In this document: positions 1-6,941 of the stretch, piece by piece
How the letters are laid out: every line of letters begins with the position of its first letter
Position numbering within the stretch: the first letter of the stretch is position 1
NCBI GenBank assembly: GCA_018268715.1
Contig: JAFDVZ010000007.1
Coordinates: 434,001 to 498,000, forward strand
Reading direction: 5' to 3'
Length of the DNA stretch: 64,000 nt
DNA from: Acidobacteriota bacterium
GTDB taxonomy: Bacteria > Acidobacteriota > Terriglobia > Bryobacterales > Bryobacteraceae
Notes under the pieces: generated by a model
Told to the model about the DNA's origin: nothing
What the model saw: the letters and a program-made list of their open reading frames with translations, nothing else
Database searches by the model: none
Translations under genes and position numbers: made by a program

Positions 1-309
1 TATGCCCGCGCCACTCGCATCGCCTCCCGGATCGGCCAGGGGATGGCGATTCTGTTCGGCATCGCCGGGTTATTCGGCAACCCGATGTTGCTGTTCATCG
101 CGCTGTTCATCTGGATGGGGGCGGCGTCGGAGAATCGCGCCGCTCAGTTTGAGGCCGCGGCGCGCGGAATGCGCTCGGTGACCGTGTTCAAAGTGCATCG
201 CGTGCGGCAGCCCGGATCGCCCGTGGGAGCGCGCACCCTGTCGATGCTCCGGCGCGCGCGCTACGCCTCGCCCTTGCCGCGATCCGGCTGGCGACCCGCC
301 GCCGGTTGA
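1..309 (+). CDS. C-terminal fragment of an M50 (site-2 protease) family membrane peptidase, 5' end outside the window
   Basis: The reading frame is open from base 1. It gives an ATRIASRIGQGMA segment and then a hydrophobic stretch (GLFGNPMLLFIALFIWMGAA, about residues 22-42) followed by an Arg/Glu-rich tail. This order is typical of the last membrane helix and the exit segment of SpoIVFB-like zinc metalloproteases of family M50, many of which then carry CBS domains. The catalytic HExxH half lies upstream and is not seen. After about residue 57 the sequence loses family resemblance and ends in an Arg/Pro-rich tail, so the CBS part is missing. Either a frameshift or a natural truncation could explain this. 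The family call is fair; the activity cannot be judged. Confidence 0.6.
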   Translation, partial: YARATRIASRIGQGMAILFGIAGLFGNPMLLFIALFIWMGAASENRAAQFEAAARGMRSVTVFKVHRVRQPGSPVGARTLSMLRRARYASPLPRSGWRPAAG

Positions 310-412
310 AATTGTAACGGTTTCATTTGCTTTTCTCCGGGGGACGCTCAGGTCCGCCGGAGACGTCGAATCGTCCATTTCATTCAAATTCAAACTGGGA
401 GAAATCTAAAAA

Positions 413-973
413 ATGATGCGCAATTCGATCACTCGACGTGTGTCTGTCGTCGCCGCTTTCGCCCTGATTCCGGCGGCGCTGGTCGCCAAGCCGAACTCGG
501 ACGCCCTGGCGCTGGAGCGCGAGGGGGTGGATCTGATCCGCGAAGTGGAGGAGATCGCGCGAGACGTGCGTTCCCACGCGTCGCGGCTGGATCAGTTCTC
601 CCGGAGTCCGCTGATCTCCAAGCCGACCCACGCCTACCACCTGAGCCAGATCCGGACCTTGATCAACGAGAACCTGCGGCCCGTGATGATGCGTCTCGGC
701 GAGATCCAGCCCCAACTGCCGGAGTGGAAGCAGCAGGCCATCGATCAGATGATCGCCGCCGCCAGGCTTCTGGCCGAGGACGCCACCGACGCCATCATCG
801 CCAAGCGCGAGGCGAAGACGCTCCCCACATCGATGAACGCCGATTATAAGGACCTCGTCTCGCGCGTCCACGCGCACGCCGAGAAGCTGGTGAAAACCTC
901 CGACGCCGCCGGCAACTATGCCGCCGCGCGCTTGAAGGCGCACTCGGCGGGCGTGCCGGTGGCCGGCAACTGA
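413..973 (+). CDS. Secreted helical protein of unknown function
   Basis: This 186-residue protein starts with a basic N-terminus and a hydrophobic segment ending near ALVAKP, a Sec-type signal peptide. The mature part is rich in charged and Ala/Leu residues and is predicted to be alpha-helical throughout, with no Cys and no recognisable catalytic motif. The start is supported by a GGAGA ribosome binding site about ten bases upstream. A GC-rich hairpin follows the stop, so it is probably transcribed alone. I do not recognise the family; a periplasmic four-helix protein is a guess from composition only. Confidence 0.75.
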   Translation: MMRNSITRRVSVVAAFALIPAALVAKPNSDALALEREGVDLIREVEEIARDVRSHASRLDQFSRSPLISKPTHAYHLSQIRTLINENLRPVMMRLGEIQPQLPEWKQQAIDQMIAAARLLAEDATDAIIAKREAKTLPTSMNADYKDLVSRVHAHAEKLVKTSDAAGNYAAARLKAHSAGVPVAGN

Positions 974-978
974 CCCTT

Positions 979-1010
979 CCGGGGCGCTCCCTCTCGTGGG
1001 GGCGCCCCGG
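979..1010 (+). terminator. Hairpin after the secreted helical protein
   Basis: Arms CCGGGGCGC (979-987) and GCGCCCCGG (1002-1010) pair perfectly around a 14-base loop, six bases after the stop at 973. No T-tract follows, so if it terminates it would be an atypical terminator. It sits directly before the -10-like box of the next gene. Confidence 0.45.
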
Positions 1011-1013
1011 TAC

Positions 1014-1019
1014 TACACT
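1014..1019 (+). promoter_or_regulatory. -10-like box TACACT placed for a leaderless transcript
   Basis: TACACT lies six bases before the ATG at 1026, so transcription would begin at or next to the start codon. No ribosome binding site is present upstream of that ATG. Similar spacing is seen at 22120-22125 and 50197-50202. Inferred from sequence only. Confidence 0.35.
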
Positions 1020-1025
1020 GAAGCT

Positions 1026-1496
1026 ATGGTGCGGCTTGCTGGAATCTGGCTGATGCTGGCGACCCTGGCGTTCGGCGCCGACTACAAAGGTCCCCGCCCC
1101 CCGCAGGCGGATGTTCCGTTCCTGCTGCACGCCTCCACCCTGTTGAAAACCGAGGTTGCCGAAGCCAAGGAAGAGTCCAAAAAGGACGACACCACCTACA
1201 TCATCTCCGGCGCCGCCTCCGAAGTGAAGACCCCCCTGGCGGAGCCGATTTTCCTCCTCGAATCCGATACCCTGAATCCGGATCGTCTCGAACTTTATCG
1301 CCTTGAAGTGAGAAATGGCCGCCGTGAAGTTACTATGAATCAGAAGAAGCGGCGGGGTCCAAAACCGCTCAAGTTGCTGGTGAACCGCCTGTCGGACCGG
1401 CTTTATCGCATCGAAGTGGCGGAAATGCTGGACCCGGGAGAGTATTCGCTGTCGCCCGCTGATTCCAATCGCGTCTTCTGTTTTCAGGTGTACTAG
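1026..1496 (+). CDS. Small secreted protein of unknown function
   Basis: The chosen start gives 156 residues beginning with a clear Sec signal peptide (hydrophobic GIWLMLATLAFGA). An in-frame codon 30 bases upstream would put charged residues before the signal and overlap the hairpin, so it is disfavoured. The mature domain has several beta-prone stretches, a lysine/arginine-rich loop (QKKRRGPKP) and ends with FCFQVY. It looks like a compact all-beta exported domain. No enzyme motif is visible and I do not recognise the family. The putative leaderless promoter at 1014-1019 belongs to it. Confidence 0.7.
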   Translation: MVRLAGIWLMLATLAFGADYKGPRPPQADVPFLLHASTLLKTEVAEAKEESKKDDTTYIISGAASEVKTPLAEPIFLLESDTLNPDRLELYRLEVRNGRREVTMNQKKRRGPKPLKLLVNRLSDRLYRIEVAEMLDPGEYSLSPADSNRVFCFQVY

Positions 1497-1585
1497 AGTC
1501 CTAATTACGCGCGTCAATAGAACTAAGACTAAATGTATACACCTGTCATCCGATAACGTGCGATAGACTGAGGCAACCGAATCCA

Positions 1586-1924
1586 ATGATTGTACGCGTC
1601 CGGCTACAAACGGGTCCCCGAATTCGCAAGGCGAGAGGCAAGAACCGGCACGTCGCGGCCGCCATCGCCGCGTTGATGTGGCCGGCCGTCCTGGTGGCCT
1701 ATGTGCTGGGAGCCTGGGCGTTGTTTGCCGAGATTCAGGTGGCGGGCGCTTTCGGAATCCAGCGCGGACTGTTCTCTCATTGGCAGGCCTGGCTGGCGGC
1801 GGCTATTTCCATCCATCTTGCGACTCTCGTGCTCAGCCGCTACGGCCGCGAGGGCGATTTACGCCTGCCCATTCATATTTTCTCGTGGATTTCGAGCTTC
1901 GGCAGCCGCCGGGCCGCCGAGTAG
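1586..1924 (+). CDS. Small inner-membrane protein, first of a paralogous pair
   Basis: This 112-residue protein has a basic cytoplasmic N-terminus and two hydrophobic segments (about residues 24-48 and 66-83). Between them is GLFSHWQAW, which matches GMFSHWQVW in the protein encoded at 2060-2392. The similarity continues for about 40 residues with alternating hydrophobic positions, so the two look like diverged tandem duplicates. The Arg/Lys-rich leader and the glycine-containing helices fit a small integral membrane protein. No function is known to me. A TAGACT -10-like box lies at 1564-1569. Confidence 0.6.
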   Translation: MIVRVRLQTGPRIRKARGKNRHVAAAIAALMWPAVLVAYVLGAWALFAEIQVAGAFGIQRGLFSHWQAWLAAAISIHLATLVLSRYGREGDLRLPIHIFSWISSFGSRRAAE

Positions 1925-1962
1925 CGCCTTCCAGTACTGATCCATCCAGCCCTCGCGATTCC

Positions 1963-2012
1963 GCGGATACCCCACGTGCGCTGTCGCGCGAAACTCCGTG
2001 GGGTGTCTCCGC
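1963..2012. other. Large imperfect inverted repeat between the paralogous membrane-protein genes
   Basis: GCGGATACCCCACG (1963-1976) pairs with CGTGGGGTGTCTCCGC (1997-2012) with one small bulge. It lies between the stop of the first paralogue and the ribosome binding site of the second. It could be a terminator for the first gene, or a leader structure of the second, whose GGAGGG lies 35 bases on. Confidence 0.5.
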
Positions 2013-2059
2013 ATCTACATAAGCGAGTACTCGCCACGGGCAGAGTGGAGGGATACGAA

Positions 2060-2392
2060 ATGAGCTGGCAAGCAATCGCTTGGACCGAAATACAATCGAG
2101 AGTTCCGCGGATTCCCGACGGGCGCATCGCCATGGAGGGCTTACGCCTTCAGGCGACCGAGGCGCTGTCGCTCAGCGCGGAGTTCCTGCGTCCGTTCGCC
2201 GCTGTTGAAGCCGCGCTGGGATTCTGGCGGCTGGGCGCCGACGCGGGTTGGACCGGTGAGTTTTTCGTAAATTCGGGCATGTTCTCACACTGGCAAGTGT
2301 GGATTGCGACATCCTTATTTACACAGGCGGCGTCGGTTTACCTGCATCGCCTGCTCCCGAAAAAACCCGAATCCGCCGAAAACAGGCCGTGA
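2060..2392 (+). CDS. Small membrane-associated protein, second of a paralogous pair
   Basis: Starting at the ATG with GGAGGG seven bases upstream gives 110 residues. A longer in-frame version from 1976 would run through the inverted repeat and is unlikely. The C-terminal half (GEFFVNSGMFSHWQVWIAT then a hydrophobic helix) aligns with the upstream paralogue. The N-terminal half is amphipathic, with SLSAEFLRPFAAVEAALG. One transmembrane helix is likely near residues 80-98. Function unknown; the pair may form a small complex. Confidence 0.6.
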   Translation: MSWQAIAWTEIQSRVPRIPDGRIAMEGLRLQATEALSLSAEFLRPFAAVEAALGFWRLGADAGWTGEFFVNSGMFSHWQVWIATSLFTQAASVYLHRLLPKKPESAENRP

Positions 2393-2426
2393 TCTGATAT
2401 TCTGACGGTAACGGGCCCCACCCCGA

Positions 2427-3194
2427 ATGGCTTACTCCACCCGTTATTACTCGAGAGGGTTTTCATCGAGCAACCTGCTTCCGCCTGGAGTGCGATGGTT
2501 GTTGATCGTGAACACGGCCCTGTGGCTGGTGTACTTCCTTGGCGTCCGCACCGGTTTGGGGGAAGTGTTCCAGCACTTCGGCCTGGTGCCCGCGCAGGTG
2601 GTGAACACGTTCGCGGTGTGGCAGTTGTTCACCTACATGTTCCTGCACGACCCCTTCGGGTTCGGCCACATCCTGTTCAACATGTTGACGTTGTGGATGT
2701 TCGGCAAGGACCTGGAGGCGGCCTGGGGCACGCGGCGCTTCCTTAAGTTCTACTTTCTGTGCGGGCTGGGAGCGGGCGTTTGCGTGGTGGTCGCGAACTA
2801 CATTTTTGGCAGCCCGTACACCCGCACCATCGGGGCCTCCGGCGCCATCTACGGTCTGCTGATGGCCTTCGGCATGACCTATCCGGACACCACCGTGCTG
2901 TTCAGCTTCCTGTTCCCGATCAAGGCGAAGTACTTCGTCATGATCATCGGCGCGATGGCGTTCCTCAGTTCGCTCGGCGCGAACAACGGCGTTTCGAACG
3001 TCGCTCACCTGGGCGGAATGCTGTTCGGCTACGCGTTCCTGAAGTATGAGGCGCTGGCCGGCGGCCGCCGCGGCGGCTTCAGCCTGGGCGAGAGCCTCCG
3101 CTACCGCTACAAACAATGGCAGTTGGAGCGTAACCGCCGCAAGTTCCAGGTCTACATGCGGAAGCAGGGACGCGGCGGTCCCTGGGTCAACTAG
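2427..3194 (+). CDS. Rhomboid-family intramembrane serine protease
   Basis: This 255-residue protein has six or seven hydrophobic helices and the rhomboid signature. The nucleophile Ser138 lies in GASGAIYG, and His194 in NVAHLGGMLFGY forms the catalytic dyad. His81 and Asn85 (HILFNM) match the oxyanion-side residues of helix 2. GlpG-type enzymes cut single-pass membrane proteins inside the lipid bilayer. The short charged C-terminal tail (KQWQLERNRRKFQ) is cytoplasmic. The length fits the basic six-helix bacterial class. Substrates are unknown and the neighbours give no hint. Confidence 0.93.
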   Translation: MAYSTRYYSRGFSSSNLLPPGVRWLLIVNTALWLVYFLGVRTGLGEVFQHFGLVPAQVVNTFAVWQLFTYMFLHDPFGFGHILFNMLTLWMFGKDLEAAWGTRRFLKFYFLCGLGAGVCVVVANYIFGSPYTRTIGASGAIYGLLMAFGMTYPDTTVLFSFLFPIKAKYFVMIIGAMAFLSSLGANNGVSNVAHLGGMLFGYAFLKYEALAGGRRGGFSLGESLRYRYKQWQLERNRRKFQVYMRKQGRGGPWVN

Positions 3195-3250
3195 ACGCGG
3201 CAACTTCGGCGCGGGTCCCTGCGTCTATACTGGGTACTAAGTCGTCTGCC

Positions 3251-4396
3251 ATGCAATCCCTCAAGGTCATCGCGCTCCCACTCGGGATTTCGCTGCTCGC
3301 CGGGTTCGCCTACACCGTCGCGGCGCAGCAGGGCCCCGGATCCACCAACTCGGAAACCGTCGCGAGGCCGCGCAAGAAACCGGCGGGCGACACTCCGGCG
3401 GTGGAGCCGGCGGAGAACCAGAAGATCCCCTCCAAGTTCGACAAGCGCAAGGAACTGCCGGCCGACATCCCGACCTTCAAAAGCGACGTCCTGACGGTGA
3501 CCGTGGATGTGGCGGTGCTCGACAACAAGGGGCACTTCATCCCCAAGATCCCGCGCGGCAACTTCCGCATCCTTGAGGACAACGTCCCGCAGCAGGTCTC
3601 GGACTTCAACGTCGGCGAGGCCCCGATGACCGTCTGCATGGTCATCGAGTTCAGCAATCTCTACCAGCAGTATTGGAGCTACACCTGGTACCAGACCCTC
3701 CAGGCCGCCTACGGCTTCCTCGAGACCCTGAAGCAGGACGATTACGTCGCCGTGGTGGCCTACGACCTCAAATCGGAGATCCTGTCCGATTTCTCGGCCG
3801 ACAAGCGCGCCGCCTATGAGGCGATGCAGCGGCTGCGCATCCCGGCGTTCTCCGAATCGAACCTGTACGACGCCGTGGTGGACACTGCCGAGCGCATGCA
3901 GGACATCGAAGGCCGCAAGGCAATCATCCTGATCTCGAGCGGCGTCGACACCTTCAGCAAGCTCACCTTCGACAAGACCCGCAACCGGCTCCAGAACGCC
4001 GGCATCCCAATCTACGCGATCGGCCTGATGCAGACCCTGCGCGAGCTGTACGACGCGCGTGGATGGATGGGCCCGATCCAGCGCCTCGACTTCCTCCAGG
4101 CCGACAACCAGATGCGCACCTTCGCCAAGGAGACCGGCGGGATGTCGTTCTTCCCCCGCTTTGAAGGCGAGATGCCGGGCGTATTCCGCTCCATCGCCGG
4201 CTCGCTGCGTAGCCAGTACGTGCTCAGCTACCACCCGTCGAACCTGGCCAAGGACGGCAAGTTCCGCCGGATCAAGGTGGAGCTGGTGGACCCGTCGACC
4301 AACAATCCCCTACGGATCGTCGACGAGAAAAGCAAGCCGATCAAGTACCAGATCATCGCGAAGCAGGGCTACACGGCCCCGCGCGAAGTCGAGTAG
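3251..4396 (+). CDS. Secreted VWFA-related protein of the acidobacterial type
   Basis: The protein has 381 residues with an N-terminal hydrophobic signal and a Pro/Lys-rich linker, then a von Willebrand A-like fold of about 200 residues. This domain architecture is expanded in Acidobacteria. The strand-1 metal site that normally reads DxSxS is here VIEFSNLYQQ, so the metal-coordinating Asp is replaced by Glu. The later ILISSGVDTFSKLT segment keeps the usual VWFA strand and loop. The C-terminal part (RSQYVLSYHPS) is a beta-sandwich-like end common in the family. A TATACT box lies at 3226-3231, with a 19-base leader. Binding partner unknown. Confidence 0.85.
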   Translation: MQSLKVIALPLGISLLAGFAYTVAAQQGPGSTNSETVARPRKKPAGDTPAVEPAENQKIPSKFDKRKELPADIPTFKSDVLTVTVDVAVLDNKGHFIPKIPRGNFRILEDNVPQQVSDFNVGEAPMTVCMVIEFSNLYQQYWSYTWYQTLQAAYGFLETLKQDDYVAVVAYDLKSEILSDFSADKRAAYEAMQRLRIPAFSESNLYDAVVDTAERMQDIEGRKAIILISSGVDTFSKLTFDKTRNRLQNAGIPIYAIGLMQTLRELYDARGWMGPIQRLDFLQADNQMRTFAKETGGMSFFPRFEGEMPGVFRSIAGSLRSQYVLSYHPSNLAKDGKFRRIKVELVDPSTNNPLRIVDEKSKPIKYQIIAKQGYTAPREVE

Positions 4397-4402
4397 CGGC
4401 CC

Positions 4403-5677
4403 CTACATCTTGCGAGGCGTGATGCGGTCGGTCCCGACGAACTTCTGGAGCGGCTCCGGCACCAGCACGCTGCCATCGGCCTGCTGGTAATTCTCGACAA
4501 TCGCCACCCACGTACGGCCGATGGCGAGCCCCGACCCGTTCAGCGTATTGGCGTACTCGCTCTTCTTGCCCGTCTTCGCCCGGATATTGGCGCGCCGCGC
4601 CTGGAACCCCTCGAAGTTCGAGCAGGAGGAGATCTCCTTGTACGCGCTCTGTCCCGGCAGCCAGACCTCCAGGTCGTAGGTCTTGGCCGACGAAAATCCC
4701 ATATCGCCCGAACACAGCGCCATGCGACGGTACGGCAGACCCAGGCGTTCCAGGATATCCTCGGCGTCGCCCGTCAGCTTCTCCAGTTGCTCATAGCTCT
4801 GCTCGGCGCGCGTGAACTTCACCAGCTCGACCTTCTGGAACTGGTGCTGGCGGATGATGCCGCGCACGTCGCGCCCGTAGGAGCCGGCCTCGCTGCGGAA
4901 GCACGGCGTATAGGCGCACAAGCTGATCGGCAAATCGTCGGCGTTCAGCGTCTCGTCCCGGTACAGGTTCGTCACCGGCACCTCCGCCGTCGGCGCCAGC
5001 CAGAAATCGTTCTTCTCGCACTTGAACAAGTCCTCGGCGAACTTCGGCAACTGGCCCGTGCCAAACAGACTCGCCGAATTGATCAGAAACGGCGGCAGGA
5101 CCTCGGTATACCCATGCTCGCGCGTGTGCACATCCAGCATGAAGTTGATCAGGGCGCGTTCCAGCCGCGCCCCCAGATCCCAATACACGGCGAATCGCGC
5201 GCCGGTCACTTTCGCGGCGCGCTCCAGGTCGAGAATGCCCAATTCCGGACCAAGGTCCCAGTGCGCTTTCGGCGTAAACCCGAACTCGCGCGGCTGGCCC
5301 CAACGCTTCACCTCGACGTTATCGTCCGCCGACTTCCCCACCGGAACCGATTCGTGCGGCACGTTCGGTATCCCGGCCAGCAGCCCCTTGAACGATTCGT
5401 CAAGCCCGCGCACCTTCTCATCGAGCGCGGAAATGCGGTCGCCGATGTCCCGAACCTTCTGCTGCAGTTCAGCGGTGTCCGCGCCCTCTCGCCGAAGCTT
5501 GGCGATATTGGCGCTTTCCGAATTCCGCTGGGCCTTCAACTGTTCGGCTTCGGTGACGGCGGACCGCCGCTGGGCGTCCAGTTCACGGAACTGCGCGCGG
5601 TCCAGTTCGAAGCCGCGCGTAGCCAGCCGCTCGGCGGCCGCGTCCAGGTTGGAGCGAAACCAGGCTAAATCAAGCAT
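4403..5677 (-). CDS. serS: Seryl-tRNA synthetase
   Basis: This 424-residue class II aminoacyl-tRNA synthetase charges tRNA-Ser (and tRNA-Sec) with serine in the cytoplasm. The N-terminal antiparallel coiled coil that grips the long variable arm is at about residues 30-100 (rich in Glu, Lys and Gln). Motif 2 is visible as PCFRSEAGSYGRDVRG with its ATP-binding Arg. Motif 3 is GSGLAIGRTWVAIVENYQ. The length matches the family. It lies six bases downstream of gltA and is probably co-transcribed with it. Confidence 0.97.
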   Translation of the reverse strand: MLDLAWFRSNLDAAAERLATRGFELDRAQFRELDAQRRSAVTEAEQLKAQRNSESANIAKLRREGADTAELQQKVRDIGDRISALDEKVRGLDESFKGLLAGIPNVPHESVPVGKSADDNVEVKRWGQPREFGFTPKAHWDLGPELGILDLERAAKVTGARFAVYWDLGARLERALINFMLDVHTREHGYTEVLPPFLINSASLFGTGQLPKFAEDLFKCEKNDFWLAPTAEVPVTNLYRDETLNADDLPISLCAYTPCFRSEAGSYGRDVRGIIRQHQFQKVELVKFTRAEQSYEQLEKLTGDAEDILERLGLPYRRMALCSGDMGFSSAKTYDLEVWLPGQSAYKEISSCSNFEGFQARRANIRAKTGKKSEYANTLNGSGLAIGRTWVAIVENYQQADGSVLVPEPLQKFVGTDRITPRKM

Positions 5678-5683
5678 CTGCGC

Positions 5684-6811
5684 TTAGTGCCTCTCACTCA
5701 TCGGGACCCACGCGCGTCCCACCTGTTCTCCAATGTAATCGGCGCGCGGGCGGATCAACCGGTTATTGCGGTACTGCTCCAGGATGTGCGCGGTCCAGCC
5801 GGACATGCGGCTCACCGCGAAGATCGGCGTGAACAGATCCACCGGGATGCCCAGCGAATAGTAAGTGGACGCCGAATAGAAGTCCACGTTGGCGTTCAGG
5901 CCCTTGAGCTCGCGGACGGTCTTTTCGATGTCGCGCGAAGCTTCGTACAGATCCGCGTGGCCGGTCCGCTGCCCGATCTCCTCCGACAGCCGTTTCAAGT
6001 GGATGGCGCGCGGGTCGAGCGTGCGATACACGCGATGGCCGAATCCGGGGACCTTCACCTTCATGCCCAGCCGGTCGCGCACGGTCTGCAAAGCGCGGGT
6101 GGAATCGCCCGCCTCGAGCAGCAGTCGGATCACGTCCTCGTTGGCGCCGCCATGCAGCGGTCCCTTCAACGCGCCGATGGCGGAAGTGACGGCGGAGTAG
6201 ATATCGGAAAGCGTGGCGGCGGTGACGCGCGCGGCGAAGGTGGACGCATTCAGCTCATGGTCGGCGTGCAAGGTCAGCGCGATGTCGAAGGCGCGCTCCA
6301 TCACCTCATCCGGCTTGTTGCCGGTCAGCGTATAGAGGAAGTTCGCCGCGAAACTCAGCTCGGGATCGCCATCGAGAACAGGCAGATTCTTCCGCAACCG
6401 GTCGAACGTGGTGACGATGGTGGCGGTCTGCGACATCAGCCGGTGGGCCTTGGCCAGGTTCGACTCGGTGGACATATCCTTCACGAGCGGATCGTAAAGG
6501 CTGAGCATCGAGACCGCGGTGCGCAGCACGTCCATCGGAGTAGCGTTCGGGACCGAAGCCAGGAACTCCTGCACCTGTTTCGGGATCGGGCGGTACTGGA
6601 CGAGATTTTTCTTGAAGTAGTCCAGCTCCGTCTGGTTCGGAAGCTTTCCATTCCAGAGAAGGTAGATCACCTCCTCGAAGGAAGCGTTCTCCGCCAGGGT
6701 ATGTATGGTGTAGCCCTGATACGCAAGAACTCCAGCTTCACCATCGATGTAACAAATTTCGGATTGAGTGGCGATGACGCCTTCAAGGCCTGCGCCCGTC
6801 GTGACTGCCAT
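5684..6811 (-). CDS. gltA: Citrate synthase
   Basis: This 375-residue protein is of the short, Gram-positive/archaeal-like citrate synthase type. It condenses oxaloacetate and acetyl-CoA to citrate at the entry of the TCA cycle. Conserved pieces are the active-site His in GPLHGGANEDV and the GFGHRVYRTLDPRA motif carrying the second His and the Arg that holds oxaloacetate. The N-terminus (SEICYIDGEAGVLAYQGY) is typical. A 2-methylcitrate synthase has a similar sequence and cannot be excluded, but no prp genes are nearby. It is the first gene of the gltA-serS pair and is divergent from the ATPase gene at 6942. Confidence 0.92.
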   Translation of the reverse strand: MAVTTGAGLEGVIATQSEICYIDGEAGVLAYQGYTIHTLAENASFEEVIYLLWNGKLPNQTELDYFKKNLVQYRPIPKQVQEFLASVPNATPMDVLRTAVSMLSLYDPLVKDMSTESNLAKAHRLMSQTATIVTTFDRLRKNLPVLDGDPELSFAANFLYTLTGNKPDEVMERAFDIALTLHADHELNASTFAARVTAATLSDIYSAVTSAIGALKGPLHGGANEDVIRLLLEAGDSTRALQTVRDRLGMKVKVPGFGHRVYRTLDPRAIHLKRLSEEIGQRTGHADLYEASRDIEKTVRELKGLNANVDFYSASTYYSLGIPVDLFTPIFAVSRMSGWTAHILEQYRNNRLIRPRADYIGEQVGRAWVPMSERH

Positions 6812-6941
6812 GATGTTCGCTTACGCTCCGTCTAAGAAATTAAGATGCCGGATTGGAACGGAATCCCCGCCGCTTCAATTGTAACAACGCAGGCGCACTA
6901 TGCTTGCGCCAATCGAACAGGATGCGTGAGATTGGCTTAAG

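Noticed and set aside
4787..5687. Plus-strand frames of 221-293 codons opposite serS
   Set aside because: serS motifs 2 and 3 lie on the minus strand; the antisense frames are compositional artefacts.
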